Assembly (NCBI GenBank): GCA_022575985.1
Contig: JAKSXM010000156.1
Span: forward strand, 2,232,001-2,296,000
Source of the DNA: Anagrus nilaparvatae
Taxonomy: Eukaryota; Arthropoda; Insecta; Hymenoptera; Mymaridae
Direction: 5' to 3'
Length of the DNA stretch: 64,000 nucleotides
Of the stretch, positions 48,690 through 61,376 are shown piece by piece; the stretch's first letter is position 1, and every line of letters starts with the position of its first letter. The translations under genes and the position numbers were made by a program. The notes beneath the pieces were generated by a model. That model saw nothing but the letters and a program-made list of their open reading frames with translations, did not search any database and was not told the origin of the DNA.

Positions 48690-51600
48690 TTTTATTTGCA
48701 TGTTTTCTTTTTACCAGGATAGTTGGAACTTAAGCACTTGCTTATTTTTCAAAAAGAAAAAAAAACTTTGGTGAATAAAAATATTAATATTTATCAATTT
48801 CTTTAAATATAAGAATAAAAATAAATTATTATTTTTAATTTTTCCCTTCAACTTTTCCAAATTTTTTAAACCAAATAAGAATTTTAAAATTGTTATTTTA
48901 ACTTTACAATAACCATTCCCTTTAAAAACTAGAATCAATATTTGTAAGCATTTTTGTTTGATTAATAAATCATATTCGTTAGTTGAAAATTGCAAAAAAA
49001 AACTAGAGTTAAATTAAGTTTCTAAAATTGATTTTTAAAATTTATTATGTTACTATAACTTTAGATTTTAGCAGATATAGGCTAATCAAATTCCCTAATG
49101 CCTTAGGGATTTAACGTATACATACATGAAGTTATTTATAGTACAAGTCTCTACAACATATTTATAAAATTTACGGACGGTCAGTGTATAAACGTATTTT
49201 CTCATTAATAGAAAAAATATTTTTTTTCATGAAAAAATTGGTTTTATTTATATAAAAGCAAAAAATTGTTGCTTTATTTAACAAAACGTTGTTTTTCTAA
49301 TCCTGATTTTATTTATTTTATTCGACAGAATTTTTTGAATCAAATTTTAATTAAAGTTTAACATGCTCCAGCTCGTATAGGCTGAAAATAATTGTATACA
49401 CCAATTTCCTGGTATATCAAACAAAGTACATTTAATATTTGGTTTGTATTGCTCGATAAAAATTTAATTTTATACTCATAGAACAAAACTCATCATAATT
49501 AGACTTTATATTACAACAATAGCTAATTATAACACACAGAGTGTAATTTAGAGTAATGAATAATTTTTTACAAAAACTTTTTGTAATAAGTAATAGTAGT
49601 ACTAAATAATTTTTTGTTCAATTGAGATAAATGTTATATAATTAAAGCTTTAAAATAATTGTTACAATTACTGTAAAAATCATTGTTTTAAGGTCATAAA
49701 ATGAGGGTACCCTTATCTTTTCATTTCATTTAATTATATGTCATTTTGTGCATTGAAATTCTATTATTCTTTATGTAGATATTATTCGTTATTATAAAAT
49801 TTTCAATTGATTTTTCAGTCAAAAATGGTTTTAGTGGAGATTTTCATTTTAAATACATAGAAAATTCAAAAACAAAAGATTTCAATTAAAAGTTTTTTGA
49901 TTATATAATATTAAAGTTCATTGATAAATTAATAACATTATTAATACTTATTGCCTGAAATTGTTTTAATTATTATTTCAAAAGAATAATAGTATTGTAG
50001 TTAGTTTGAAAGTATAATTATAAATTTTTCATTTTTTTCGATTATTTAATTTATTAGTTTTTTATTCGTCAAATTTTTTAAGTAATAATTTTTTGAAATA
50101 TACAAATTACTTTTTTTGCTAATTTTTTTTTATTATTTAATATTTTTAGGTTGTCCTGCTCATATTTTAAAATGACTAGCGTTTCACCTTTTGGCTTTGT
50201 ATTCCTCACCTTAAATTTTTATACAATTTTGAATTTAACATTAGAGTATTTCTGAGCCAAAACAGCATTGATAAACAGGTCTAGTCATCGGGTCGAACCC
50301 AAATTTTTTCCATTGGCTCTGATTTCCGAAAAATTCAAAATTATATTTCGGGGTGTTAAGGAGGCCCTAACGACCCAAAAAAATTTTTTTTTGAAAAGTG
50401 GTGAAATGTTAAGTTTTCCAGCCTATGAGCAGGGCATTATCTGTTAACGAGTCGGAAAAATTAAATAAAATCTTAAAAATTCCCAAAAAAACGTTTTTTT
50501 TTTTTTGGTTTTCGGGGGCCTGTCGTGGCCTAAAAGTCTAATTCCGACGGAAATCAGTGAGTTTTTTATACTTTTTCGGATGCTAATAGGTTAGATTTAG
50601 TTTTGAGGGCCGAGTCAGTGTACTTCGAGTAATAAGTTTTTTTATCAAAGTGGCACATTTTGTCCGCGAAAGGGAACTAAAACTGCTTTTTTAAAGTGTG
50701 AACCTAATATATATTTTCTGAAGAGTTACAGCGTAATATTGACAATATTCATTGATAAGTTTCTAAATCTAAAATGAATAACGATTGTTAGATTTAAATT
50801 TTTATGGAATTTGCAGTTATTAGTTTTGTCCACCCCAGCGCTAATGAGTTAAAATAGTGCAGAAATTCTAAACTTTCATTTTAATTGAAATTTGAAGCAA
50901 TTAATTATATTTTTAAAATTTCAAGATAAATTCATTCAGGTCAAACTATGTGGAGGGTAATTTTATTAGTTAAAAATTACTTAAATACTTAAAATAATAA
51001 ACAACTATAATTAAGACCTCCTGGTATATTAAGATTAAATTAGTGAGTTAATTTAGAATTTTCTACAGACTTTATAACATGTTTATCTGTTTGTGTTAAC
51101 TTAAAACAATTTCGATCTCTATCTCTATAATTTTCTCGGCACACAATACATTTTCCTATAACCTCTTTTGAACAAAGAAGATTGTCATCAAAGTTTATTT
51201 AATTATTATTCGATAAAATATACTATTTGCGTGTGTACATATTTCTATTTTATAATTATCATAATTTTATTTAACAACTGACACCAAATACCAAATTATT
51301 TTATATCGCATTATTTTATTTTTTAAACAATTTTAGATATTTAATAAAAAACTTATTAATCAATTAACACGAAATATTATAAAATTATTTATTATAAATT
51401 ACAATTCACATTTCATATTTAAATCGACGTAGCATGACTTTTGTCCTGTGACTACTAATATCGATTAGTTATGTTCTACAAAGAAAATAAATCAGGCCTT
51501 GTATAATATTGTAGTCGTTTATATTCCATTGAATGTTTTTTATATTTTCTTACGTTTTTTTATTTTATATTTAACTTTTGTTCTCTTTCGACAAATTAAC

Positions 51601-52585
51601 TTTTAAATGGTATATCTACATCTGTGAGGGTTTTTTTATTTTATTTTGAGAGATTTATTTGCATACAAAAAAAAGTCGTTTTTTAGATTTTAAAAAGACA
51701 TTTTAATAATTTTATACAAATTAAGGACAGTTGGAAATATTTTTTTTGAATTATTTTTTTTTTGCTTTTTTTTACATATTAGAGTGGTAACTCTAAAAAG
51801 GAAATTTTTATCATACCTTTTCCATATCAAGTGATATATCCGGATGGGCAAATACATACTTTTTAAAAATATATTTACATTCCTCAGGTAATAACTTAAA
51901 TTGAAATGATTCGTGCAGTACTTATAGTTGTAAATTATTTTTTTCCTGAATTTTTTTTCGAATCTATTAGTAATTTAAGATTTAAATTTTTAATTTTAAA
52001 TTACAAAACAGTTAATCGTTCAACTAACTCTTACATGAAAATATCTTTAGTACATAATAGTTTGATAACCTGAAGTGTTATCCTCAAGCCAATCAATAAA
52101 AACTTTGTAAATAAGTAACAGTGTAATATATATATATAACACAGAATAAAGAGGATTGAGAGTTGACGTCATACTTATGGACTATAGTATGAATTTCTGG
52201 TACGGGTATACACAGCTTTCGAAAAAAAAAATGAGAAAATAAAAGATAAAAAAAAATGAAGCTTAAAAAAATTTTATATATTGAGCGTTAGGATGCCCTT
52301 GTAATTAAAAACTTTTTGAGATACGCTGAAAAAAAAAAATTGCATAACATTCTTTTACCACTTTTTTTTTACGAGTATGCAGTTAGGTGTGTGTTAGTTT
52401 ATTCACTGATACAAAAAATATCAGATTATTTTAAGTACCCGTTGAATTTATAATTAAGTTAAACGTACAATATTTTTTTAAGCTTGAAAATTATAGCTCG
52501 TATTTCACTAAACTTACCCATTTATCATTGAAAAAAAAAATATATAAAAATTTTTTTAATAATACTAAGAATAATAATAAATAGA
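48690..52585. other. Intronic DNA, no gene recognised
   Basis: The stretch 50150-50850 has a more mixed composition with a GGGTCGAACCC motif, but no tRNA fold, frame or second copy was found. The remainder is AT-rich. Confidence 0.45.
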
Positions 52586-52589
52586 AAGT

Positions 52590-54110
52590 ATATATGTGCA
52601 TTTCTACGAAAAAGTACTTTTTATGAGCACCAAAAATGAAGAAAAAAAAATTTACGAGGCCGCGACTGCAACCATGATTTTCTGGTAGTTTGAACCCTAT
52701 AGAATGCAAAAAAAAGCGTGAACACGAAATCGGCGATGGATGCCAAAAAGATTTTGCCACTTATATCAAAAACCGCGTTTTTCGTATCTGAGCTACCCAA
52801 AAATTTAAAAATAACTTTTTAGGTAAATAAAATTTTTAAAATCTAAGTAAAAAATCTGATTGCCAAGGAAAAATCAGTCCAGAAGAAAAAAAAACTTTTC
52901 TTTTTCCGATGAAATTTAGCCAAGTTATCGTCCATTTAAGATTTGGCCCAAATTCGTCTTAAAAAAGATTGAAATTTTATTGAAAAAAGCCTGTTTCTGA
53001 ACTTTAAGCATGCATTACTCGCTTGATTTTTATCGTAAAATAATAATTTTTTTTTTAAAACCGATGTATTTTTCCCTAGCAATTTATTTCTTTAAGAAAA
53101 AAATCATTTTTATTGACCAAATTTCAATTTTTAGGCCAAAAGCCTTTGAAAACTGTAATTAGCAAAATTTACTTAACACAGTTTTTGACCTAAAAATTGA
53201 AATATGGTCAATAAAAATGATTTCTTTCTTGAAGAAATAAATACTTAGGGAAAAATTAATTGATTTAAAAAAAAAAATTTATTATTTTACGATGAAAATC
53301 AAGCTAGTAATGCATATTTTAAGTTCAGAAACAGGCATATTTCAATAGAATTTCAATCATTTTTAAGACAAATTTCAGCAATAATATGTATTACTAGCTT
53401 GATTTTCATCGTAAAATAATAATTTTTTTTTTTAAATCATTTAATTTTTTTCTGAGTATTCATTTGTTCAAGAAAGAAATCTTTTTTATTGACCAAATTT
53501 CAATTTTTAGGTCAAAAACTGTGTTAAGTAAATTTTGTTATTTACAGTTTTCAAAGGCTTTTGGCCTAAAAATTGAAATTTGGTAAATAAAAATGATTTG
53601 TTTTCATAAAGAAATGAATTGCCAGGGAAAAATACATCGGTTTTAAAAAAAAAATTATTATTTTACGATGAAAATCAAGCGAGTAATGCATGTTTAAAGT
53701 TCAGAAACAGGCTTTTTTCAATAAAATTTCAATCTTTTTTAAGACGAATTTGGACAAAATCTTAAATGGACGATAACTTGGCTAAATTTCATCGGAAAAA
53801 GAAAAGTTTTTTTTTCTTCTGGACTGATTTTTCCCTGGCAATCAGATTTTTTACTTAGATTTTAAAAATTTTATTTACCTAAATAGTAATTTTTAAAATT
53901 TTGGGTAGCTCAGATACGAAAAACGCGGTTTTTGATATAAGTGGCAAAATCTTTTTGGCATCCATCGCCGATTTCGTGTTCACGCTTTTTTTTGCATTCT
54001 ATAGGTTTCAAACTACCAGAAAATCATGGCGGCAGTCGCGGCCTCGTAAATTTTTTTTTCTTCATTTTTGGTGCTCATAAAAAGTACTTTCTCGTAGAAA
54101 TGCACATATA
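52590..54110. mobile_element. Fold-back element: 1.5 kb palindrome with nested inverted repeats
   Basis: The outer arms pair from TATATGTGCATTTCTACGA to TCGTAGAAATGCACATATA, with a centre near 53370. Inner parts of each arm also repeat in inverted orientation. The block TTTTACGATGAAAATCAAGC, or its reverse complement, occurs four times, near 53010, 53285, 53395 and 53655. Mirror-image frames starting MAKSFWHPSPIS appear at 52760 (-) and 53941 (+). I regard them as a result of arm symmetry, because they lack domain features and run into T-rich sequence. Confidence 0.8.
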
Positions 54111-54114
54111 CATC

Positions 54115-54768
54115 ATCATAATATAAAAAAGTCGTTCAACGAGGTCAAATGTTTTACTAAGTCAAGTAGTTTAATATAACTGTTAAGTTTTATAAGTGCA
54201 CAATTTTTTCTTCTTCTTATATTTTTTTCTTTTTTTTTCAACGTAGTAATTTACTTCCTTAGTATCTGATCAGCTATTATCACAAAATCCTTTTTATCTT
54301 TAATAGGGAAAAATTACACACACACATATTTGTAAACAGTCATACACACAAATAAAGTCACTTAACTTTATAATGGAAAATTTTCTAAGAAATGTTAGAT
54401 AACACCTTTGACAGGATAAAGAGAGACTTTAAGGTTATTATTTTAAATTAAATCATAGTTTTTTAGTAAATCAGGTTCAAAATCTCTTGTGTCGAATCAC
54501 TGATGTACAGCTAGTAGACGTTATGTAAATTTTATTTCTGAGAATCGCCTTAAACTTTATTGAAAAAAAGATCTGATTAATTCTTCGAAGATACTTTTTG
54601 AAAATCTTTATAATATACACAAAAGAATCTTTACTAAACTTGCTGGTTTATTTCTGAAATTACTAATAGTTAAGTGAGTAACCCAAGCTAAAATCCAAAC
54701 GCCAAACTCTTAAAGCCTTCGAATTAAGGCCTTAAGCGTACCAAATAAAGGGATTATCTGGTCAATAT
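54115..54768. other. Intronic DNA, nothing recognised
   Basis: AT-rich sequence with no structure seen. Confidence 0.5.
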
Positions 54769-54771
54769 GTA

Positions 54772-55052
54772 CACTGAAAATGTGATTTCATTAAAATTTA
54801 CAAATAGGTTAGATAAAATTACTATACTGTTGAGTAATTCGATTACAAACTTGACGTATATATCAAATTATCTTACTTATCGTAAAAATTATAAACTTCA
54901 ATTGATAATTTACAATAATACTGATTAAAATTTACCATAAATTTAATAAATTTTATTAGCAGTATGGTCATTTTGCGCCAGGTCTGTAATCAAACTACTC
55001 ATCAGTTTTATCTAACATCTTTGTAAATTTTAATGAAATCACCTTTTCAGTG
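54772..55052. mobile_element. MITE with CACTGAAAA ends, arms about 85 bp, TA flanks
   Basis: The left arm CACTGAAAATGTGATTTC, ATTAAAATTTACAAA, GTTAGATAAAA is mirrored at the right with few changes. The arms continue through GAGTAATTCGATTACA. TA lies outside both ends (54770-54771 and 55053-55054). It ends about 500 bp before Shaw exon 2. The termini match the MITE at 6622, so the same transposase probably moved both. Confidence 0.8.
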
Positions 55053-55547
55053 TAAAAATACAAAATAGTACACAATCATGTCCAATAAAACTTATATTCC
55101 AAAAATTGCGAAAGCTGAACAGCATCTTTTATAACCCATGCCTTAAAAAACTAAAATAAAAAAATTAACCTTGATTTAATCTTAATTAAACAAATTAATT
55201 ACTTATCAAGCCCTAAATTTTTTTAAAAAAATAAAACTTGGTAAAATAAAAAATTGTACAGCGTTTATAATTCATTTGAAAACCACGTGGATGTGATTTT
55301 TCTTTTATAACGATCGGTTTTTTAACACCACCTGTCTAACCGCGCAATTCATCTATATAGTCCTGTATAAAACCACAATTCTACGATATATATAAATATG
55401 TATGACTTTATTTTCCGTTTAAATCAGTTTTTCAGTTATAATTATAAAGATTTTTAATAAAATAACCGCATAGATTTAAATTATGATACATTTAAAATAA
55501 TTTTAAATTAATTAAAAAAATTCTTTTATTTTACATGAAAAATAAAG

Positions 55548-55742
55548 CATCGAGATACACAAGAAACATTAACAGTACTTGATAGGTTAGATTTAGATAC
55601 AGAAAAGCCAAGTGAAGAAGAATTAGCAAGAAAATTTGGTTTTGAAGAAGATTATTATAATGGAACATTATCATGGTGGCAAAAACTTAAACCAAAAATG
55701 TGGTCACTTTTTGATGAACCTTATTCTTCTAATGCTGCTAAG
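55548..55742 (+). CDS. Shaw: Shaw potassium channel, coding exon 2: T1-S1 linker
   Basis: This 195-bp exon encodes residues 110-174, starting [20 protein letters not shown] and ending [12 protein letters not shown]. It is the conserved linker between the T1 domain and S1 in insect Shaw. It joins exon 1 (..MTYTQ) and exon 3 (VVGIVS..) in phase 0 at both sides, and 195 is a multiple of 3, so skipping it would keep the frame. The donor is GTTTGT. The acceptor is AATAAAG, which lacks the usual pyrimidine before AG, with the pyrimidine-rich stretch (TTCTTTTATTTTAC) about 13 bases further back. The exon has no ATG near its start and was identified by homology alone. Confidence 0.95.
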
Positions 55743-56537
55743 GTTTGTTATGAACTTTTTTTTTCTTTTTAATTAATTTATTAAATGTTAAATATAATTA
55801 TTTTCAATATTTATAAAGAAAATGTTGCAGAATAATACAAAAAGAAATAAATTTAATTTTTTTTAAGTATTTTTTGAATTAATTAATAAATTGATCACAT
55901 TAATTAAAATTTCGCTTAAATCTCCATTTTTAAAATTGTGTCCTAAATAGATCATTTTTTTTCTTTATATTGAGTTGATATTCATGAAAAGTATATAAGG
56001 CTCAAAATAAATACTTTTCCGATTTTGTAATGGGAAATAATTAATTTATCTAATATAAAAATTTAAAATTGCAAAATTTAATTTCGGAACCTTTTAGTAA
56101 CTTATATTTTTAACTTAACTCAAGACTTTCTTTTAATTTCAATGTTGGTACTTTTTCAAATGTTTCCTGTGTAATCCAAAACAATATTCAAACAAATAAT
56201 GAAACAATAACGGTTACTGAAAGTTGTAAACAACCAATTATAAAACTCAATCGTTTTATTTTTAAAAATCTATTTAATTATATAGTAAAGCGATACATGA
56301 AATTTAGGATTAAACAATCAAACTTTCTTTTAAATTTATATTCAATATTATTTTACAAAAATAAGGATAACTATGTGAAGAAGTAAAACTTGTATTATAA
56401 ATATTTCGTTTATATAATCTTTCGGAACCATTTTAATTGCGAGAAAATTTTTTTTTGATTAGAATCGCCATCTTAGGGAACTCTGCAAGAATTAAACGAC
56501 GATTGTAAAATGCGCACTGCGTGCGTCTATCAGAGTA

Positions 56538-56856
56538 TTCCGAAATTCAGGCGCACGGCGCTAAAGTGTACCGTTTTTAAACATGGTCTTTAACTACGTC
56601 TTTGATTTTAGTACGTACTAACCTGAATCAAAAAGAATTATTTGTTATTGTTTGTTATTTATAAATGAAAATAAGACAAAAGTTTTTATAATTTTTACTT
56701 TTTAATAACAAACGATAACAATTTTCTCCTTTATTTCAGGCTATTACGTACTTAAATCAGAAAAAATCAAACTTTTAAATACGTATTACGTTTTGTGAAC
56801 AGCGCGGCGCGCACGATTTTTGAAACACCTTAGCGCCGTGCGCCCGTATTTCGGAA
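56538..56856. mobile_element. Fold-back MITE with TTCCGAAAT ends and TA flanks
   Basis: TTCCGAAATTCAGGCGCACGG at the left is mirrored by CCGTGCGCCCGTATTTCGGAA at the right. Pairing continues inside through AGTACGTACTAACCTGA and TTGTTATTGTTTGTTATT. TA lies outside both ends. The ends are GC-rich and the middle AT-rich, as in the 39431 element, although the sequences differ. Confidence 0.75.
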
Positions 56857-56999
56857 TAGACTACAAAAAAATATTTCTTCAAATTTGTTCAAAATTTTAT
56901 AAAACTGCTTACTTCTTACAAAAAAAGCCTTCTAACTTTCAGGAATATCAACCCATTCAAAAAAATTAATTGTCCATTTTTTTTTATTCAATAATTATT

Positions 57000-59320
57000 T
57001 TTTTTAAACCTTTTAAATAAATTAATTTTTTAAATAAATAAAAAAAAAAAAAACAAAAAAATAAATAAAGTTTCTCTAGCTAACTAAAAGGAATAACATT
57101 AAATATGGTGAAAAAGGTTTTAGTTTCAATAAAATATTATTTCTTATTTACATAGTTTATAATAAAGAAAAAGAAAATATTATTTTATAGTAAATTACGG
57201 TGGTTTAAAATAATTTATTTTATTATTTATTTTTCACAGAAAGTAAAAACTTGTGTTAATTTTGAAATAAAATAATAATTTTACAATAGAATAAAAATAA
57301 TAATAAATAAATTGAAAAAAACCACCTTAATTTGCTACTTTTTTTTTCTCGCCTATTGTGCATGACATGCCACTTAAGTAGTAACGGTATACGCTTGTTT
57401 CAGACACCGACAGATTTTATTGTCGGGGTTTTTTTTTATCCTAGAGTAACTTTTTGCTCTTTTTTTTCTTTGTGCTGCCGACTAAGTATTTTTTTATATA
57501 TCTATAAATATATCTCGCTCTTATATTTTTTTTCATTTTCTTTTTGTAGCAACAGATATTGCATATCAAGTAGTTTTATAATTTACTATCAATTAAGAAT
57601 ATATTATTTTAATAGTGTATGATGAAATATAAAAATGTAAAAATTATTTTTTGAATTTCTTTTAATAAAACCTTTCAATTTTATGTATTGGAATAAATTT
57701 TAGCTTATATGGATTTAAAATTACTAAATTGGAAAGAAGCTTGAAGAGGATTTAATTAAATTTGGCTTTTTAATGAGCAGTTTAATTTAAATCTATACTT
57801 GAAGTAACTTGGCTCTAAATTCATAGAAATTTTCTTAAATTAGACCACATTTATTATCTGCTTATTATTTCTTGTGGTTTTTGAGATTTCAAATTCATGA
57901 GAATGAGAAATTCAAGAGATAAAAATGTGCTCAAAAATTGAAATTTGTAATTGGATCCATATAAGAGCATTATCAAAATACCTGATATAATAAACTCTAT
58001 GAAAGTATGAATTGTCTTTTATTTTTGTGAATATTAAAATCACGAAAATAAAAATTTTTTGCCTCTAGAAACTATAAAAATTTAATTATTTACCTAATTT
58101 TTAAAAATATTTTTAATGTGATAATCTTTCTAACTAATAATATTTACGTAATAATCCAGTTTTCAAAGATTTTTCCGACATAAATTTTCACCTGCCTAAG
58201 GGTAATTTTCTTCAAATTCTGTTTTATTATTCTTTTATTTGTGAAAACTGGAAATTTTAGTTTAACTTCTTTTTAAGAATACAGTAAAATTTTATCCTGA
58301 GATTTTTAAAGATTTATGCAGCTCAGATGAAAATCCTCTTCCTTAGCATATTTAAAAATATTTTTCTACTTACATTTTTTATATTAATACTCCATTGTTT
58401 TAAACTTCCCAGAAGACAATACATATTTTCTTTGAGCGTATAGACTTAAAACAAGTAGTTAAATTAGTTAATAACCAGTTCCTTTAAAACCTACTTAATT
58501 AAATATATTTAAAATAATAGTCGAATAATTAATGCTCTAGCAGAAGTTTTTTTCTTCTAATCCCCAAAGGTTTTTTGTTTTTTCTTTCTTATGTTTTTAA
58601 TTTAACAGTTAAATTCTTTTAAAGAAAAATACAAAGTGATCATTTAAAAAAAAAAACTTGTGGAGATTAGCGATAAAAAATTTTTTCTAGGGCTACAAAA
58701 AAAATCTAGCAGAAAATTCCCTTAACATATTTTTTTATTAAATTCTCCAAGAATATTAAATAATAAAATTTTTTTTTATTATTATTGAAAAGAAATAGTA
58801 AAATTAAAATTAATGAAAAAAGTTTCTTTTATTTACTATAATCTTTTGAGATGAAGAATTTTTTTTATTTATGTCATTTATAAAAAGTATAAGTGTTTTT
58901 TTATTATTAAAACTTTTATTTAAGACTATATTCAACACTTTATGATTTATTTTTAAAAATATACAACTTTTTTATTTAATTCTATTGTTAGAAACTTCCT
59001 ATTGTAGTAATAAAATAATAAAAAAGTATTTATTTTTAGTTAAGACAGTTGATTAAACATTTACTTATGCTTTATTATTTGACAGAAAAAGTAAACAAAG
59101 CTCTGCGATGCTATTTTTTAAATATTTATCATTTTTTCTTGTTTTTTAAATACAAATACTATAATGAGCTATGGAAAATTTTTATTTTTAAATTATTATT
59201 TTAAGGTTCTAAGTGCAAAATTTATGTTTTAGTAAAATATTTTTTTGACCCCTAATTTTGAATATAACTTATATTTATTTTTAAGATATAAGTTGTAATA
59301 AATTTGAATATCACTAATGG
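57000..59320. other. Intronic DNA, nothing recognised
   Basis: The region is AT-rich. The 96-codon frame at 57332 is T-run-driven hydrophobic sequence without family resemblance. Confidence 0.5.
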
Positions 59321-59328
59321 TCTTTAAA

Positions 59329-59690
59329 AAACTTATAACGCATGGAGCATGTTTACTACAGCTGAGGGTTGAGCAAAATAAGTTACTGTTATGCAAAATA
59401 CAATGCAATTTGTATAATTTGTAATTATCACCTTTACTAGACGTTAAGATTCTAAACTCAAACTATTCTAATTCCCTAAGCCCGTATTATCCTAAATCGA
59501 AAATATTTACTTAAAGGCCCTTAACCCAAATTATTATAAATAATTAATTTAAAATTATTATTTTAAGTATTAATAATTATTTTAAGTCCTATTTAACCTC
59601 CCCTCCCCTTAAGTCAGACACATGACCAGTCCCCTCTTGATTTTCAAATTTCCAGGGTACCCACTCCCTATAAACCTGTTCCATGTTAAT
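59329..59690 (-). repeat. Family A reverse copy
   Basis: It has AAAACTTATAAC joined directly to GCATGGAGCATGTTTAC, so the segment between these two blocks is deleted. AACTATTCTAATTCCCTAAG-type units, CCTCCCCTCCCC, CTTGATTTTCAAATTTCCAG, GGGTACCC and AACCTGTTCCATGTTAA follow. It preserves the G-rich end well. Confidence 0.65.
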
Positions 59691-59699
59691 GCAAAAAAA

Positions 59700-61180
59700 T
59701 TTTCTTGTTCAAACTTACTAAAATTAGATAATTTACGTGAATAACTTAAAATATGTAGACTAACAAAAGAGCTAAATATAGAGTACCTGCGGTTGCCTGT
59801 TACTCTCCTTAAACACAGGCCTACATTTTAAGGGTGGGTTAACACATTAGAAACATGATACGTATAAAATTTAGCATACCAGGCCACATTATAATGACAC
59901 TTTTTTTATATATATTTTTTTGCTTAATTTTAGATCAGATTTTGGGTTCTTCCGAATTTTTCCAAAAAATTAATTTTAAAATCTAATCCTAATTTAAAAG
60001 GAAATCTTACTATATGAAGACCTTATTAAGCAGCATGTTTTACAAGCTTAAATAAACAATTCTTTAGGAATTTTCAAAATTGTTTGAAAATGTGATTAAG
60101 AAAGGCTAAAAAAGGTCGACCCAGGTAGATTAATACCAAGTATGCTAAAAATTCGTGCGTATCATATTTCCAATGTATAGACCCAACCTTAAAGTATTTG
60201 AATATTTAGGAGGTTAGTATATGATCAGAAGCTAATTTACAAATTTTGCTTCCTATATTTTTTAGGTTAAAAAGTAGAAAATTCAAGAATATCTAATTTT
60301 ACCAAAAATTTATTAAAATCTTATATATTGTAACTTATCATTCTAGAGATACCAAATTTTATCTACCCTTCTAAAAATGTTCTCAATAATTTAAATTTGC
60401 AATCATGCTGCTGTAACAAAATTACATTTGAGAAACTTTTATACATAAAACGTAATTACTTTTGAAGCTATTTCCAAAAAAAAAATCTTTTGTAGTAAAA
60501 AACTTCGGATACTTTTAGATAAATGAAGGTGTAAAAAAATACAAATTAAAATTCTAAAAAAAAAATTACTCCAATACCCCTAGAGAAATTCATACCAAAA
60601 AATAATAATAATAAAAAGTAATAATAAAAAAAATAATGGCATAAATAATTAAAATCGAATATAGAAAGTGTTAGAAAAAAATGTTTACTATTTCTTTTCA
60701 TTTAGTAAAGTAGAATTTCTAATATAAAGAGAGTACAAGATAATAAAGCTTAATTTTTAAATAGTGCCTAACTCGCATGATTCTGCTATTTTTTTTTCTC
60801 TTTTTTATTTCTCCATTTTCTCTCTTTTCTATATATATAGTCTATACACAGGGATATGGAAGTATGCCAGATGGCTTTTGTATTTTTCTTTTTTTTTTTT
60901 CAAATTTTCTTCTCTTTTTTACTTGTATTCTCTTCTGCGATTTCTTTTTTATCATTTGGCCGTATAGAGGAATGTTAATAATAATAAAAAAAAATGAAAA
61001 AAAAAAATTTTCCTAGTAAAAAAGAATAGCTCGATATGCTTCTATTTTTTCTATATACATATTTTTCTGCAATTACAGTAGGCTAAAGGCACAGTAAAAA
61101 AAAGTATATATATAAATATATATATGTATGCTTTTTTATATTTCAACTAAAAATAATTTCACCAAAAATAAAAAAATGTT
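59700..61180. other. Intronic DNA with a pyrimidine-rich tract
   Basis: Bases 60780-60960 are strongly T/C-rich and give rise to spurious Phe/Ser-rich frames. No gene was recognised. Confidence 0.5.
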
Positions 61181-61187
61181 GGTTAAT

Positions 61188-61243
61188 GAAATTTCGTAAA
61201 CGAGAAATAATAAGAAAATTTTATTTCTCGTTTACGAAATTTC
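61188..61243. repeat. Perfect 23-bp hairpin 134 bp upstream of exon 3
   Basis: Bases 61188-61210 (GAAATTTCGTAAACGAGAAA then TAA) are exactly complementary in reverse to 61221-61243, with a 10-base loop. ACCAAAAATA on the left (61161) and TATTTTTGGT on the right can extend the stem after a bulge. The hairpin would be present in the Shaw pre-mRNA. Confidence 0.85.
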
Positions 61244-61376
61244 AATATTTTTGGTTAGGTTATTTAAATTAAAAATTGATTATTTTGTACTCTCTTGATT
61301 TATTTTTAAGTAATGCTAAATTTAATGACGAATTGTTAAAAAAAATTAATATAAAAATATAATTTAATAATTACAG

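Larger units (their letters stand above)
14636..55547 (+). other. Shaw: Shaw intron 1, about 40.9 kb
   Basis: The intron is bounded by donor GTATTT and acceptor AATAAAG. It holds almost all of the mobile and fold-back DNA described in the window. No other host exon was recognised inside, although a small alternative exon could be missed by eye. Confidence 0.85.
55743..61376 (+). other. Shaw: Shaw intron 2, about 5.6 kb
   Basis: Donor GTTTGT and acceptor TTACAG bound this intron. It holds one fold-back MITE, one family A copy, a long pyrimidine-rich stretch and a 23-bp hairpin near its 3' end. No further exon was recognised. Confidence 0.85.

Noticed and set aside
50281..50310. GGGTCGAACCC as a tRNA B box
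   Set aside because: No acceptor or anticodon stem could be drawn around it, and there is no matching A box at the right distance.
52491..54126. Mirror-image frames starting MAKSFWHPSPIS on both strands as a small gene family
   Set aside because: They occur because the arms of the palindrome are near-identical. They end in poly-Phe from T-runs and show no domain or codon bias.
57332..57622. 96-codon hydrophobic frame in intron 2
   Set aside because: Driven by T-runs, with no recognisable motif and no splice context.
60764..61016. Phe/Ser-rich frames as small membrane proteins
   Set aside because: They result from a pyrimidine-rich intronic tract, and overlapping frames give similar compositions.
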